Shown piece after piece: positions 1 through 8,294 of a stretch of 64,000 bases of DNA. The position numbers were made by a program, and so were the translations under genes. The notes under the pieces are model-generated. The model was given only the letters and a program-made list of their open reading frames with translations, ran no database searches and was not told the origin of the DNA. The DNA is taken from contig CAJTEE010000002.1 in NCBI GenBank assembly GCA_910575275.1, positions 62,001 to 126,000 on the forward strand, given 5' to 3'. Each line of letters opens with the position of its first letter. Position 1 is the first letter of the stretch. The DNA is from Lachnospiraceae bacterium (GTDB taxonomy: Bacteria > Bacillota > Clostridia > Lachnospirales > Lachnospiraceae).

Positions 1-425
1 TCAATGATACCTTTATCCAGTTTTTCTGTAACCTGTTCCGTGTCGCCGCTGGTAATATGATAATGCAGATCAGGGTAAGACTCTTTGAATCTTCTGATTG
101 TGGCGGCGAGGCATCTGATCTGGTAAGATTCCGCCAAACCGAAGTAAACATCCCCTCCCAGAACATCATCCAAAGCAAGAAATTCTGTTGTAATTTTGTC
201 AGCCATTTTTATCAAGTCTTCTGCCCGTTTTCGAAGCAAAACACCTTCCTTAGTCAGCTGTATGCTAAAACTATGGCGCGTGAACAGTTTTTTCCCAAGC
301 TCATCTTCAAGTGCTTTTAACTGCTTGGAGAGTGCGGGCTGGGTAACGTGAAGCAGCTGCGCCGCACGGGTCATGTTTTCTTCTCTTGCCACAGCAAGGA
401 AATATCTCATTGTCCGCAGTTCCAT
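1..425 (-). CDS. LysR family transcriptional regulator (partial, C-terminus outside window)
   Basis: Reverse-strand reading begins MELRTMRYFLAVAREENM and continues into a typical LysR winged helix-turn-helix (TRAAQLLHVTQPALSKQLK), then the start of the effector-binding domain (VYFGLAESYQI). The ATG at 425-423 follows a GGAGG site at proper spacing. About 141 codons are present; the rest lies left of the window. It is divergent from the hydrolase-led redox genes at 787-6950, the usual arrangement for a LysR activator and its target. A perfect 20-bp palindrome at 451-470 lies just upstream. The inducer cannot be inferred. Confidence 0.93.
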   Translation of the reverse strand, partial: MELRTMRYFLAVAREENMTRAAQLLHVTQPALSKQLKALEDELGKKLFTRHSFSIQLTKEGVLLRKRAEDLIKMADKITTEFLALDDVLGGDVYFGLAESYQIRCLAATIRRFKESYPDLHYHITSGDTEQVTEKLDKGII

Positions 426-450
426 ATTGTCCTCCTGTGATATTCTAAAA

Positions 451-470
451 ATTTATATCATGATATAAAT
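451..470. promoter_or_regulatory. Perfect 20-bp palindrome, likely LysR operator
   Basis: Positions 451-460 (ATTTATATCA) and 461-470 (TGATATAAAT) are exact reverse complements. The site lies 26 bp upstream of the divergent LysR start and about 70 bp before the first rightward reading frame. LysR proteins bind AT-rich dyads of the T-N11-A type, so this is a natural autoregulatory site. Binding itself is inferred. Confidence 0.6.
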
Positions 471-537
471 TATAACTATTAGCGAAATAAAAATCAAGAG
501 GATATAATGCAAACATAACAGGAAGGGAGGCGGTCAT

Positions 538-747
538 ACGGATGATCTGATTCAGAATCTAAAGGATGCAGGCTGTGGCGCTCAGACCATTGAGAAGGTC
601 TGCAGTTTGTATGGTAACGGTCAGGTTCAGGATGCGATTAAAATGCTGCGGAAACACCGTTGCGGCCTGATGGACAGCCTGCATGAAAGTCAGTGGAGAG
701 TTGACTGTCTTGATTTCTTAGTATGGCGGATGGAAAAGGAAAAGTAA
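538..747 (+). pseudogene. Small conserved-looking protein without a standard start codon
   Basis: An open frame of 69 codons ending at TAA 745-747 reads DDLIQNLKDAGCGAQTIEK, then VCSLYGNGQVQDAIKMLRK and a charged tail. It resembles the short helical proteins (about 70 aa) often found first in Clostridia redox operons. A good Shine-Dalgarno (GGGAGG, 525-530) sits 7 nt before codon ACG at 538, where an ATG would be expected. No ATG, GTG or TTG lies in frame between the upstream stop at 505-507 and the conserved part. Either the start codon was lost by mutation or a rare start is used. Function unknown. Confidence 0.55.
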
Positions 748-786
748 TCATTAAAAATAACAAAAAAGAAAGAGAGGCATTACAAA

Positions 787-1788
787 ATGGAAAATGCTGT
801 AAAACTGGAATTGACAAAGGAATGGGATAAGACTTTCCCGAAAAGTGAAAAGGTGAACCACCGCAAGGTGACATTCTCTAACCGTTACGGGATCACGCTG
901 GCGGCAGATCTGTATGAGCCGAAAGGAGTGGAAGGGAAGCTGGCTGCGATTGCGGTATGCGGGCCGTTTGGCGCGGTAAAGGAGCAGGCCTCCGGACTGT
1001 ATGCACAGACGATGGCGGAGCGTGGTTTCTTCACTATGGCATTTGATCCTTCCTTCACTGGAGAAAGCGGCGGCACACCCCGATACATGGCTTCACCGGA
1101 CATCAATACAGAGGATTTTCAGGCGGCTGTGGATTTCCTTTCCGTACAGGAGAATGTCGACCCTGAGCGTATCGGCATTATTGGCATCTGCGGCTGGGGA
1201 GGCTTGGCCCTGAATGTGGCGGCACTGGATACCCGCATCAAGGCGACGGTTGCCTCCACCATGTATGATATGTCCCGTGTCAATGCCAACGGATATTTTG
1301 ATGCAGATAATTCTGCTGATGCACGGTACGCGAAGAAAGAGGCTATGAACGCCCAGAGGCTCGTGGATTATAAAAATGGCAGCTATGCGCTGGGCGGCGG
1401 CGTTGTCGATCCGCTTCCGGAGGCTGCGCCTTTCTTTGTAGCAGATTATCATGATTATTATAAGACGGATCGCGGCTACCACAAACGTTCGTTAAATTCC
1501 AACGGTGGCTGGAATGTGATCGGCTGTATGTCTTTTATGAACCAGCCTATCCTTCAGTACAGCAATGAGATACGCGGCGCAGTCCTTATCATGCATGGGG
1601 AGAAGGCGCATTCCTGCTATTTCAGCCGCGATGCTTATGCCGCAATGGTGAAGGATAACCCTTATACAGATAACAAGGAGCTGCTGCTCATCCCGGATGC
1701 AGTCCACACAGATCTGTATGACGGCGGCGGGAAGGACGCCATCCCGTTTGATAAGCTGGAGCAGTTTTTTTCGGAAAATATGAGATGA
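787..1788 (+). CDS. Alpha/beta hydrolase, dienelactone hydrolase/YcjY-like
   Basis: The 333-aa protein has an alpha/beta-hydrolase layout. The nucleophile elbow GICGWGG at residues 133-139 places a cysteine (Cys135) where most esterases have serine, as in dienelactone hydrolases. An acid and a late histidine (VHTDLYDGG, near residue 308) would complete the triad. The family includes E. coli YcjY; substrates are mostly unknown. The start ATG follows a GAGAGG site. It is the first intact gene of the LysR-linked redox island and is followed 33 bp later by the broken alcohol dehydrogenase. A cytoplasmic enzyme, as no signal peptide is seen. Confidence 0.85.
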   Translation: MENAVKLELTKEWDKTFPKSEKVNHRKVTFSNRYGITLAADLYEPKGVEGKLAAIAVCGPFGAVKEQASGLYAQTMAERGFFTMAFDPSFTGESGGTPRYMASPDINTEDFQAAVDFLSVQENVDPERIGIIGICGWGGLALNVAALDTRIKATVASTMYDMSRVNANGYFDADNSADARYAKKEAMNAQRLVDYKNGSYALGGGVVDPLPEAAPFFVADYHDYYKTDRGYHKRSLNSNGGWNVIGCMSFMNQPILQYSNEIRGAVLIMHGEKAHSCYFSRDAYAAMVKDNPYTDNKELLLIPDAVHTDLYDGGGKDAIPFDKLEQFFSENMR

Positions 1789-1821
1789 CATTTATAAACT
1801 TAAAATACGAGGAGGAAGACG

Positions 1822-2986
1822 ATGTTAGGAAATTTTATGTATTGTAACCCGACGAAACTTTATTTTGGCGAGGATTCTCTTGTCAGTCTGAATGAAGAAC
1901 TGCCTAAGTATGGACAGAATGTACAGCTTGTGTATGGAGGCGGGTCGATCAAAAAGAATGGTATCTATGATAAAGTCATGGAGATTTTGAAAGCAAATGG
2001 AAAAATGTGTTTGAAGATGCAGGCGTGATGCCAAATCCAACAGTACAGAAACTGTATGAAAGCTGTAAGATTGCCAAAGAGGGTAAGGCAGACCTGATTC
2101 TTGCGGTTGGGGGCGGTTCTGTCTGCGACTATGCGAAAGCGGTTTCCGTATCTGCATACTGTACGGAAGATCTATGGGAAAAATATTATCTTCAGATGTA
2201 AGATGTGGACAATGAGATCATCCCGGTGGGATGTGTCCTGACAATGTTGGTACGGGCTCTGAAATGAACGGCGGCGCAGTTATCACGAATCATGAGCAGA
2301 AACTGAAGATTGTCCATGTATTTGATGAGAGAATATATCCGAAGTTTTCCATCTTAAACCTGGTATATACCTACACGCTGCCCCAGTATCAGATGGCTAC
2401 GGGAATCTATGACATCATGAACCATACTACGGAGCAGTATTTCTCCGGGGAGGACGACAATACTTCTGATTATCTGATGGAAGGCTTGCTGCGATCTTTG
2501 ATTCATTCCAGCAGGATCGCTGTGAAGAATCCTACGGATTACGAGGCAAGGAGCAACATCATGTGGATTGCGACATGGGCGTTAAATACCCTGGTGGCCA
2601 AAGGAAAATCTACAGACTGGATGGTGCATATGCTTGGGCAGGCGGTTGCGGCACAAACAGATGCAACCCATGGCATGACCCTTGCGGCGGTATCCATGGC
2701 CTATTACCGCTTTATCTGCCCGTTTGGGCTGGCAAAGTTCAAGAGATTTGCCGTGAACGTATGGGATGTAGAGCCGGAAGGAAAAAGTGATGAACAGATT
2801 GTAGCGGAAGGCCTGAAAAAAATGGAAGTTTATATGAATGAACTGGGTCTTACGATGAATCTGAAAGAGCTTGGGGTAACAGAGGAGATGCTTCCGGGAA
2901 TTGTTGAAAGCACACTGATCATGGATGGCGGATATAAGGTGCCGGACAAGGATGAAATCAGGGAGATTTTAAAGAACAGCTTATAA
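1822..2986 (+). pseudogene. Iron-containing alcohol dehydrogenase, disrupted by two frameshifts and a stop
   Basis: Three reading frames together encode one Fe-ADH (YqhD/BdhA type, about 385 aa). Frame one gives the N-terminus ([31 protein letters not shown]). Near 1999-2006 an A run is one base short and the frame moves to [14 protein letters not shown] and LILAVGGGSVCDYAKA, the GGGS nucleotide-binding motif. A TAA at 2199-2201 interrupts the chain, and near 2241-2246 one base is missing before VGTGSEMNGGAVIT. The last frame (to 2986) keeps the metal-binding histidine region (DATHGMTLAAVSMAYYR). Three separate lesions argue for a true pseudogene, though two are of a kind that sequencing also produces. 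Confidence 0.85.
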
Positions 2987-3048
2987 GAAGCCAGTATAAC
3001 AGAGCGAAATAGGCTGTTCCAACGTATAAAAACAGAGGAGCAGATAAG

Positions 3049-3789
3049 ATGAATACAATAAATGATAAGGTGGTTGTAATTTTAGGGGCATCCAGTGGAA
3101 TCGGTGAGGCAACTGTCAGACTGCTGGCGGACAAGGGAGCAAAACTTGTAATTGCCTCCCGCCGTGAAGCAAAGCTCAGGGAACTGGCAAATTCCCTCGA
3201 AGAATGCACCATTGCTTTTAAGGCGGCGGATGTGGCCAGCTATGAAGAAGTAAAAGCTGTGATCGACATGGCAGTGGAATTGCATGGCCGGGTGGATGTA
3301 CTGTACAATAATGCGGGCATTATGCCTACGGCTCCGTTAATTGAGGGCAGGAGAAATGAATGGCGGCAGCTGCTGGATATCAATGTGATGGGAGTATTGA
3401 ATGGGATTTCTGCCGTTTTGCCTGTCATGGTACAACAGCACAGCGGACATATTATTGCGACCGATTCTGTGCTGGGACATCATGTTTATGAAAATTCGAC
3501 TGTGTATTGCGGAACAAAATTCGCAGTGCGGGCAATTATGGAAGGGTTGCGCCAGGAACATCGGATGGATAACATCAAATCCACGATTATTTCACCAGGC
3601 AACGTAGCTACCGACCTTTATAAATCTATTCAAAGTGAGAGCGCCCGGCAGGCGGAACTGGATTTCAGGAAGACAATTGATTCACTGACTGCGGAGGATA
3701 TCGCAACCGCTGTAGCTTACGCCATCGAAACACCGGACCGGAGGTCTGTGAGTGAGATTATGATCCGTCCCACGAAGCAGGGGATTTAA
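3049..3789 (+). CDS. Short-chain dehydrogenase/reductase (SDR)
   Basis: A 246-aa classical SDR. The Rossmann motif GASSGIG is at residues 13-19, NNAG at 87-90, the catalytic serine at 140 and the YxxxK pair at Tyr153/Lys157. Length matches the family norm of about 250 aa. It should reduce a carbonyl or oxidise an alcohol with NAD(P)H in the cytoplasm; the substrate cannot be read from the sequence. It follows the broken alcohol dehydrogenase by 62 bp on the same strand and appears intact. Confidence 0.92.
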   Translation: MNTINDKVVVILGASSGIGEATVRLLADKGAKLVIASRREAKLRELANSLEECTIAFKAADVASYEEVKAVIDMAVELHGRVDVLYNNAGIMPTAPLIEGRRNEWRQLLDINVMGVLNGISAVLPVMVQQHSGHIIATDSVLGHHVYENSTVYCGTKFAVRAIMEGLRQEHRMDNIKSTIISPGNVATDLYKSIQSESARQAELDFRKTIDSLTAEDIATAVAYAIETPDRRSVSEIMIRPTKQGI

Positions 3790-3911
3790 AGGCAGCACAG
3801 GCCAAAGCGTTATCATGTTGTAGCGGGATGCCGTATGCTAGGGCCTCCCGCTTTTGATGAGGTATTGTGGTGCCGGGCATAAAGTAAGTGAAAATTTGGA
3901 GGTAACAGTAT

Positions 3912-4442
3912 ATGCGTATCTTGGTATTAAACGGAAGCCCCCGTCCAAAGGGCAATACGAAACAAATGGTGGATGCGTTCCGGGAAGGCGCGGAATCGGC
4001 AGGACATAAGGTGGATGTGGTTGACGTATGCAGGAAAAAGATTGCAGGCTGTCTGGCCTGCGAAGACTGCCATACAAAGGGGAACGGCGTCTGCGTGCAG
4101 AAAGATGATATGCAGGAAGTCTATTCCCTTCTGGGGGAGGCGGATATGCTTGTCCTTGCTTCTCCGATTTATTATCACGGTGTTTCAGGGCAGTTAAAGT
4201 GTGCTCTTGACCGTTTCTATTCTGCCGCCTATCCGAGCAAGCCCCGGAATCTGAAAAAAGCGGCTATGATATTAAGTTCCGGTGATCCTAAAATATATGA
4301 TGGCGCAATATTCTCATACAAAGGGGATTTTCTGGAATACCTCGGCCTTGAGGACATGGGAGTATTTACAGCTTACGGCATGGAGAACGGTTCGGCTTCA
4401 AAGCTGAAAGAACTCCGGGATTTCGGAAAAAATCTGAAATAA
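3912..4442 (+). CDS. Flavodoxin-fold NAD(P)H-dependent reductase, iron-sulfur flavoprotein-like
   Basis: A 176-aa protein with the FMN phosphate-binding loop GSPRPKGNT at residues 8-16 and a cysteine set CLACEDC plus a further Cys near residue 61. This spacing resembles iron-sulfur flavoproteins and related NADPH-dependent FMN reductases. The SPIYYHGVSGQLKCALDR segment is the usual second flavin loop. The ATG at 3912 follows a GGAGG site. It lies within the redox island and may pass electrons between the neighbouring reductases; that role is inference. Confidence 0.85.
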   Translation: MRILVLNGSPRPKGNTKQMVDAFREGAESAGHKVDVVDVCRKKIAGCLACEDCHTKGNGVCVQKDDMQEVYSLLGEADMLVLASPIYYHGVSGQLKCALDRFYSAAYPSKPRNLKKAAMILSSGDPKIYDGAIFSYKGDFLEYLGLEDMGVFTAYGMENGSASKLKELRDFGKNLK

Positions 4443-4481
4443 TGATAAGGGAGACTGTGGAATGAGAAAATATTCAGCCTT

Positions 4482-5498
4482 ATGCTTGTTTCCTTATTGG
4501 CATTTCTCATAACAGAGTGCGGGCAAAACAGGGCAGGGGAAACTGGGAGAGCCAGAGATATTGAAACAATCCCGGCAACAGATACCGTTAAATCTGTACA
4601 GGAAATTGGGAATGCGCCCGGTGATACGGGCAGCGAACCGGAGGCAGAGGAAGAAACCATTGTAAAAGCAGTGTTTGATTTTGAAAGAAGGACAGTCATG
4701 TTAATCAGCGGATATGAGATGCCGCTTAACGGCCTTGGAACATACAGCTTTCATGGCGATGAGAGTATTGATTCTGTGAAATCTGCGTTATCAAACGGTG
4801 TCCGTCTGATTGATACTGCCTCTGCCTATGGCAATGAGAAAGAAATCGGGCAGGCAATCCGGGAGGCAATCAATGAAGGGATTGTACAGTGGGAGGATAT
4901 TTTCGTTACGACAAAAATTTATCCGGGAAACGAGATGGAATATCCGGCCCGGTCGATCCAGGCTTGCCTTGACCGGCTGGATATTGGCTATGTAGATTTA
5001 ATGCTTTTGCACCATCCTGATCCGAATGACGTGGAGGCGTATAAAGCGATGGAGCAGTTTGTGGAAGAAGGAAAAATCCGTTCTATCGGGCTGTCGAACT
5101 GGTATGTGGAGGAATTGACTGAGTTTTTGCCGCAGGTGGACACTGTCCCGGCAGTGGTTCAGAATGAAATCCCTCCGTATTATCAGGAGAATGATATAAT
5201 CCCATTTATTCAGGATTTAGGGATTGTAGTGCAAGGCTGGTATCCGCTGGGTGGCAGAGGGCATACGGGAGAGTTGCTTGGCGATTCTGTGATTTCTGAA
5301 ATAGCCGGGGCGCATGGCGTGTCTTCCGCGCAGGTGATTTTACGATGGAATCTGCAAAAGGGAGTGGTGGTCATTCCCGGTTCCAGTAATCCTGATCATA
5401 TCAGGGAAAATACGGAGTTATACCATTTCAGCCTTACCGAGGGTGAAATGGCACGGATAGGTGCCCTTGACCGGGGCGAAAAACATGACTGGTATTAG
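4482..5498 (+). CDS. Aldo/keto reductase with frameshifted lipoprotein-type leader
   Basis: Residues from about 75 on form an aldo/keto reductase barrel. The catalytic tetrad is visible: Asp and Tyr in DTASAYGNE, Lys in TTKIY and His in LLHHPDP. The C-terminus has VIPGSSNPDHI, the NADP-binding loop. The best ribosome site serves an ATG at 4462 that reads MRK and then runs off frame. One extra A in the run at 4467-4470 would give MRKIFSLMLVSLLAFLITEC, a lipoprotein-like signal. As sequenced, translation must start at 4482 or further in (ATG 4699), giving an unanchored enzyme. An NADP enzyme outside the cell would be odd, so this leader is worth noting. Confidence 0.8.
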   Translation: MLVSLLAFLITECGQNRAGETGRARDIETIPATDTVKSVQEIGNAPGDTGSEPEAEEETIVKAVFDFERRTVMLISGYEMPLNGLGTYSFHGDESIDSVKSALSNGVRLIDTASAYGNEKEIGQAIREAINEGIVQWEDIFVTTKIYPGNEMEYPARSIQACLDRLDIGYVDLMLLHHPDPNDVEAYKAMEQFVEEGKIRSIGLSNWYVEELTEFLPQVDTVPAVVQNEIPPYYQENDIIPFIQDLGIVVQGWYPLGGRGHTGELLGDSVISEIAGAHGVSSAQVILRWNLQKGVVVIPGSSNPDHIRENTELYHFSLTEGEMARIGALDRGEKHDWY

Positions 5499-5503
5499 GA
5501 GGA

Positions 5504-6250
5504 ATGATGGTGAAAAAAATATTTGGTTTATGTTTATCTTTGCTACTTGCGGCCGTTATGCTCAGCAGTTGTAGGACTTCTCCCTCTGGCAATAGTCATG
5601 ATACCGGATCAGGTAAGCAGCAATCGGAGGAACATACAGAAACGACACTTTCAAACGAAACGGAGGATTCTGAAAATATGGACGCTAATTCTACAGCAAA
5701 AAGTCTGGTTGTATATTTTTCCATGCCGGAAACTACGGAGCCTGAGAATATGTCGAGGGAGGAAGAACTCAGCACCGTTGTTATTGACGGTGAGGTTTTG
5801 GGGAATACCCAGTATGTTGCTTATATCATTGCAGAAAATACGGGGGCAGATATTTTCCGGATTGAGCCGGTTACACCATATCCGCTGGATCATTCGGAAC
5901 TTGAAAATATTGCGCAGAAAGAACAGTCTGACAATTTCCGTCCCGAAATTGCCGGAACGGTAGAGGATATAGGCCAATATGACATCATCTTTTTTGGTTT
6001 CCCCAACTGGTATTATGATATGCCGATGATTATGTACAGTTTTCTTGACCAGTACGATCTGACAGGGAAAACAGTGGTTCCTTTTGTCACATCCGGCGGG
6101 AGCGGTTTTTCTGATGCAATCAACACAATCAAAGACATGGAGCCGGACGCAGATGTAGTTACAGATGGCCTTTCCATTTCACGCAATGTGGTTCAGGATT
6201 CGGAACCTGATATTATTGAATGGCTGATAGAAAAAGGGTTCATTCAGTAA
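5504..6250 (+). CDS. Flavodoxin-family lipoprotein
   Basis: A 248-aa protein. A lipoprotein signal (KKIFGLCLSLLLAAVMLSSC) ends at a lipobox cysteine near residue 23, then a Ser/Thr/Glu-rich linker, then a flavodoxin domain from about residue 66 (SLVVYFSMPETTE; FGFPNWYYDMPMIMYSFL; TSGGSGFSDAI). It should bind FMN on the outer face of the membrane. Three tandem start codons (ATG 5504, ATG 5507, GTG 5510) lie just after AGGAGG at 5497-5502; GTG 5510 has the best spacing. The gene follows the reductase by a few bases and precedes a membrane protein, suggesting an extracytoplasmic electron-transfer role (inference). Confidence 0.85.
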   Translation: MMVKKIFGLCLSLLLAAVMLSSCRTSPSGNSHDTGSGKQQSEEHTETTLSNETEDSENMDANSTAKSLVVYFSMPETTEPENMSREEELSTVVIDGEVLGNTQYVAYIIAENTGADIFRIEPVTPYPLDHSELENIAQKEQSDNFRPEIAGTVEDIGQYDIIFFGFPNWYYDMPMIMYSFLDQYDLTGKTVVPFVTSGGSGFSDAINTIKDMEPDADVVTDGLSISRNVVQDSEPDIIEWLIEKGFIQ

Positions 6251-6272
6251 ATTGTCATAGGGGGCGGGCAGC

Positions 6273-6950
6273 ATGAAACATAAAGCAATTTTGAAAATAG
6301 TAGTGGATACTGGAATGACAGTCATGCTGTTGTTTCTGATGACCTATGAGCTGATTGATGAAGCAGCCCATGAATGGCTTGGAATCGGGATGTTTGTTCT
6401 TTTCGTCATTCACCATATTTTAAACTGGAAATGGAGCTGGAGTGTTTTCAAAGGGAAATATACATTGTTCCGTATCTGGCAGACGGTTCTTGTTATTGGA
6501 ATCCTTCTTACAATGGCGGGCTCCATGTATAGCGGAGTAATTCTTTCTAAACATGCAATATCATTTCTGCCAATCAAAGCAGGAGGTGCTTTTGCTAGAG
6601 AGATTCACATGGTTTCCGCCTATTGCGGATTTGTATTGATGTCACTTCATCTTGGCTTTCATTGGAGCATGGTGATGGGGATGGCAAGGCGGATTATAAA
6701 AGAACTCCCTAGTGCCGGAAGATGGATGCTTCGTGGGATTGCCACTCTTGTCGCTGGGTATGGCGTGTATGCGTTCATAAGGCGGGAAATCGGGCATTAT
6801 ATGTTCTTACAAAATCAATATGTGTTTTTCGATTTTGAGGAACCGTTGATTTTCTTTCTGGCAGATTATATAGCAGTTATAGCTTTGTTTGTATGGGTAA
6901 GCTATTACTTTTCTAAGGGACTGAAATACAATACACCAGGAAAAACATGA
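6273..6950 (+). CDS. DUF4405 membrane protein, possible b-type heme carrier
   Basis: A 225-aa protein with about five to six hydrophobic segments. Histidines lie within or near the membrane spans (FVIHHILNWKW; AREIHMVSAYCGFVLMSLHL; GFHWSMV), the pattern of DUF4405 proteins, which resemble cytochrome b561-type four-helix heme proteins. It starts 22 bp after the lipoprotein flavodoxin with a GGGGGCGG site and ends the redox island. A membrane electron carrier working with the flavodoxin is a reasonable guess; heme binding is inferred from the histidine pattern. Confidence 0.75.
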   Translation: MKHKAILKIVVDTGMTVMLLFLMTYELIDEAAHEWLGIGMFVLFVIHHILNWKWSWSVFKGKYTLFRIWQTVLVIGILLTMAGSMYSGVILSKHAISFLPIKAGGAFAREIHMVSAYCGFVLMSLHLGFHWSMVMGMARRIIKELPSAGRWMLRGIATLVAGYGVYAFIRREIGHYMFLQNQYVFFDFEEPLIFFLADYIAVIALFVWVSYYFSKGLKYNTPGKT

Positions 6951-7066
6951 TTGATATATGATACATGTTTGTATACGAATAGGTGGTGATTAAACATTAA
7001 AAAACGGATATAAGTCATAGATGACAATCTAAAATATTTTCAATCTGTCAAAAAGTATATACAGCG

Positions 7067-7399
7067 ATGTCCGTAAAAGAAACTTTGAAAGTTCTTTTAT
7101 CCGGCGAATATTGCCTGGTTATCATATCCATCCATTCATTTACAAACCATAATACTGAGATGATTTGCCTTATAAGGGAACCCCTCCCTTTGCCAATTAT
7201 GCTTATTGTTCCAAAACTGAGTATTGAAGAAAAAGTTTCTTTGCATTATGCCGGTACAAATGCCTATATGGAGCAATCAGTAGATATGAGTATTTGTATA
7301 GCACAGGCAAACTATCTAATACAACTGTACTTAGATGCGAAAAAGGCAAATAGCAAAAAATACCCACTTATCTTTGGCACAGAATTGATGCACAAATAA
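7067..7399 (+). pseudogene. Truncated response-regulator receiver-like fragment
   Basis: The 110-codon frame resembles the second half of a receiver domain: PIMLIVPKLSIEEKVSLHYA, then GTNAYMEQSVD in the beta5/alpha5 region and a continuing SIC..AQANYLIQLYLDAKK. The conserved phospho-acceptor half and the DNA-binding half are missing. The reading stops at 7397-7399 just where a convergent truncated gene ends, which suggests a deletion junction near 7390-7400. Identification is from pattern only. Confidence 0.4.
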
Positions 7400-7600
7400 T
7401 CGGGCAGGTGGAGCTTCAACCTTATTCGGCTGTTTTATCCTCGGCTGCTCTGTCATGCAGTCCAAGGTTTTCAGCAGAAACGCTCTTTCATCTTCCGTGC
7501 AGACGGCGAACTTGCACAGAAGCTGCCGTTGCGTCAGGGGTTCCTTATTTCGCCTGCCGCTGACGATTGTCCCTATGTGCTGCAAGATATTCTTACGCAT
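7400..7600 (-). pseudogene. Truncated mobile-element-like gene of unknown function
   Basis: The reverse strand has a strong ribosome site (GAGGTG) before ATG 7600-7598 and about 66 sensible residues (MRKNILQHIGTIVSGRRNKE; TQRQLLCKFAVCTEDERAF). After about 7400 the frame reads into the antisense of the receiver-like fragment and stops at 7331. Two truncated genes meeting tail to tail are typical of an excised or decayed element. I do not recognise the family. Confidence 0.4.
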
Positions 7601-7994
7601 TTTTAATCACCTCTACTATATTCTATCGTGCGTATCAGTTTCTATAAATTCCCTAATAGAGCGCATGAATATGTGCTTATAATGCGTTAAAAAAGATAAA
7701 ATCGGCACTTTGCGAAGCCATTAAAAAAACGGCTTTTCACATTAGGGCTTGTTTCGCCTGCCATCAGTGTCTGTCCGTAGAAGGGGACAGGACATGGATG
7801 TTTTTATTTTTCGATACGCGGCGGGAATACCGTCAAAAAAAGCACAGTTCAATCTGCCCCGCCCCAGCATCTTTTAACTGCATTATCAAACGTATCTAAG
7901 TACACGAATCAGACATCAAATATTACTATGCAGAAAAACGCCAGACAGTCATTGCAGATGTCCGGCGTTTTTTGTATGCGGCCCTATCTCCTTA
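7601..7994. other. Non-coding gap with one terminator
   Basis: No gene is supported in this stretch. It holds an AT-rich lead-in to the reverse-strand fragment (possible promoter near 7610-7640) and an intrinsic-terminator-like hairpin at 7939-7967 followed by T residues. The rest shows no clear coding or repeat structure and probably belongs to the same decayed mobile element as its neighbours. Confidence 0.4.
7939..7973 (+). terminator. Intrinsic terminator
   Basis: Arms CGCCAGACA (7939-7947) and TGTCCGGCG (7959-7967) pair with one mismatch around an 11-nt loop and are followed by a T tract. It is preceded by an A tract, so it could work in both directions. Confidence 0.6.
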
Positions 7995-8294
7995 TGCCGG
8001 GAAGCGATTCTGGAAGTGCTGTGCATAAGGCGGCACGATACATACCGCAACCTGGCATTTGAATCTCATGTTTCGAGAGAAACGATCCGGCAGGATATAG
8101 CCGTCCTCATGTGTTCCTACCCCATCGAAACGGTACACGGTCGGTATGGAGGCGTCAAAATTGCGGACGGGCTTTACCTTTACCGCAAAAAGCTGACAGC
8201 ACGGCAGGCTGCGCTGCTTGTGAAATTAAGCGGACAGCTCACCGGGGACGACCTCGCCACAATTGACAGTATTCTTCACCAGTTTGCTCCCTGA
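7995..8294 (+). pseudogene. DeoR/HTH-type regulator fragment, start lost
   Basis: The frame encodes REAILEVLCIRRHDTYRNLA then a DeoR-like helix-turn-helix (ESHVSRETIRQDIAVL), GRYGG and a short charged tail ending at 8294. Such small HTH proteins occur in mobile elements of gut Clostridia. GTG 8016 is the only in-frame start and would remove the first helix. An ATG at 7994 is one base out of frame with the conserved start, so a single-base shift is likely. No ribosome site is seen. Probably a non-functional remnant. Confidence 0.5.
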
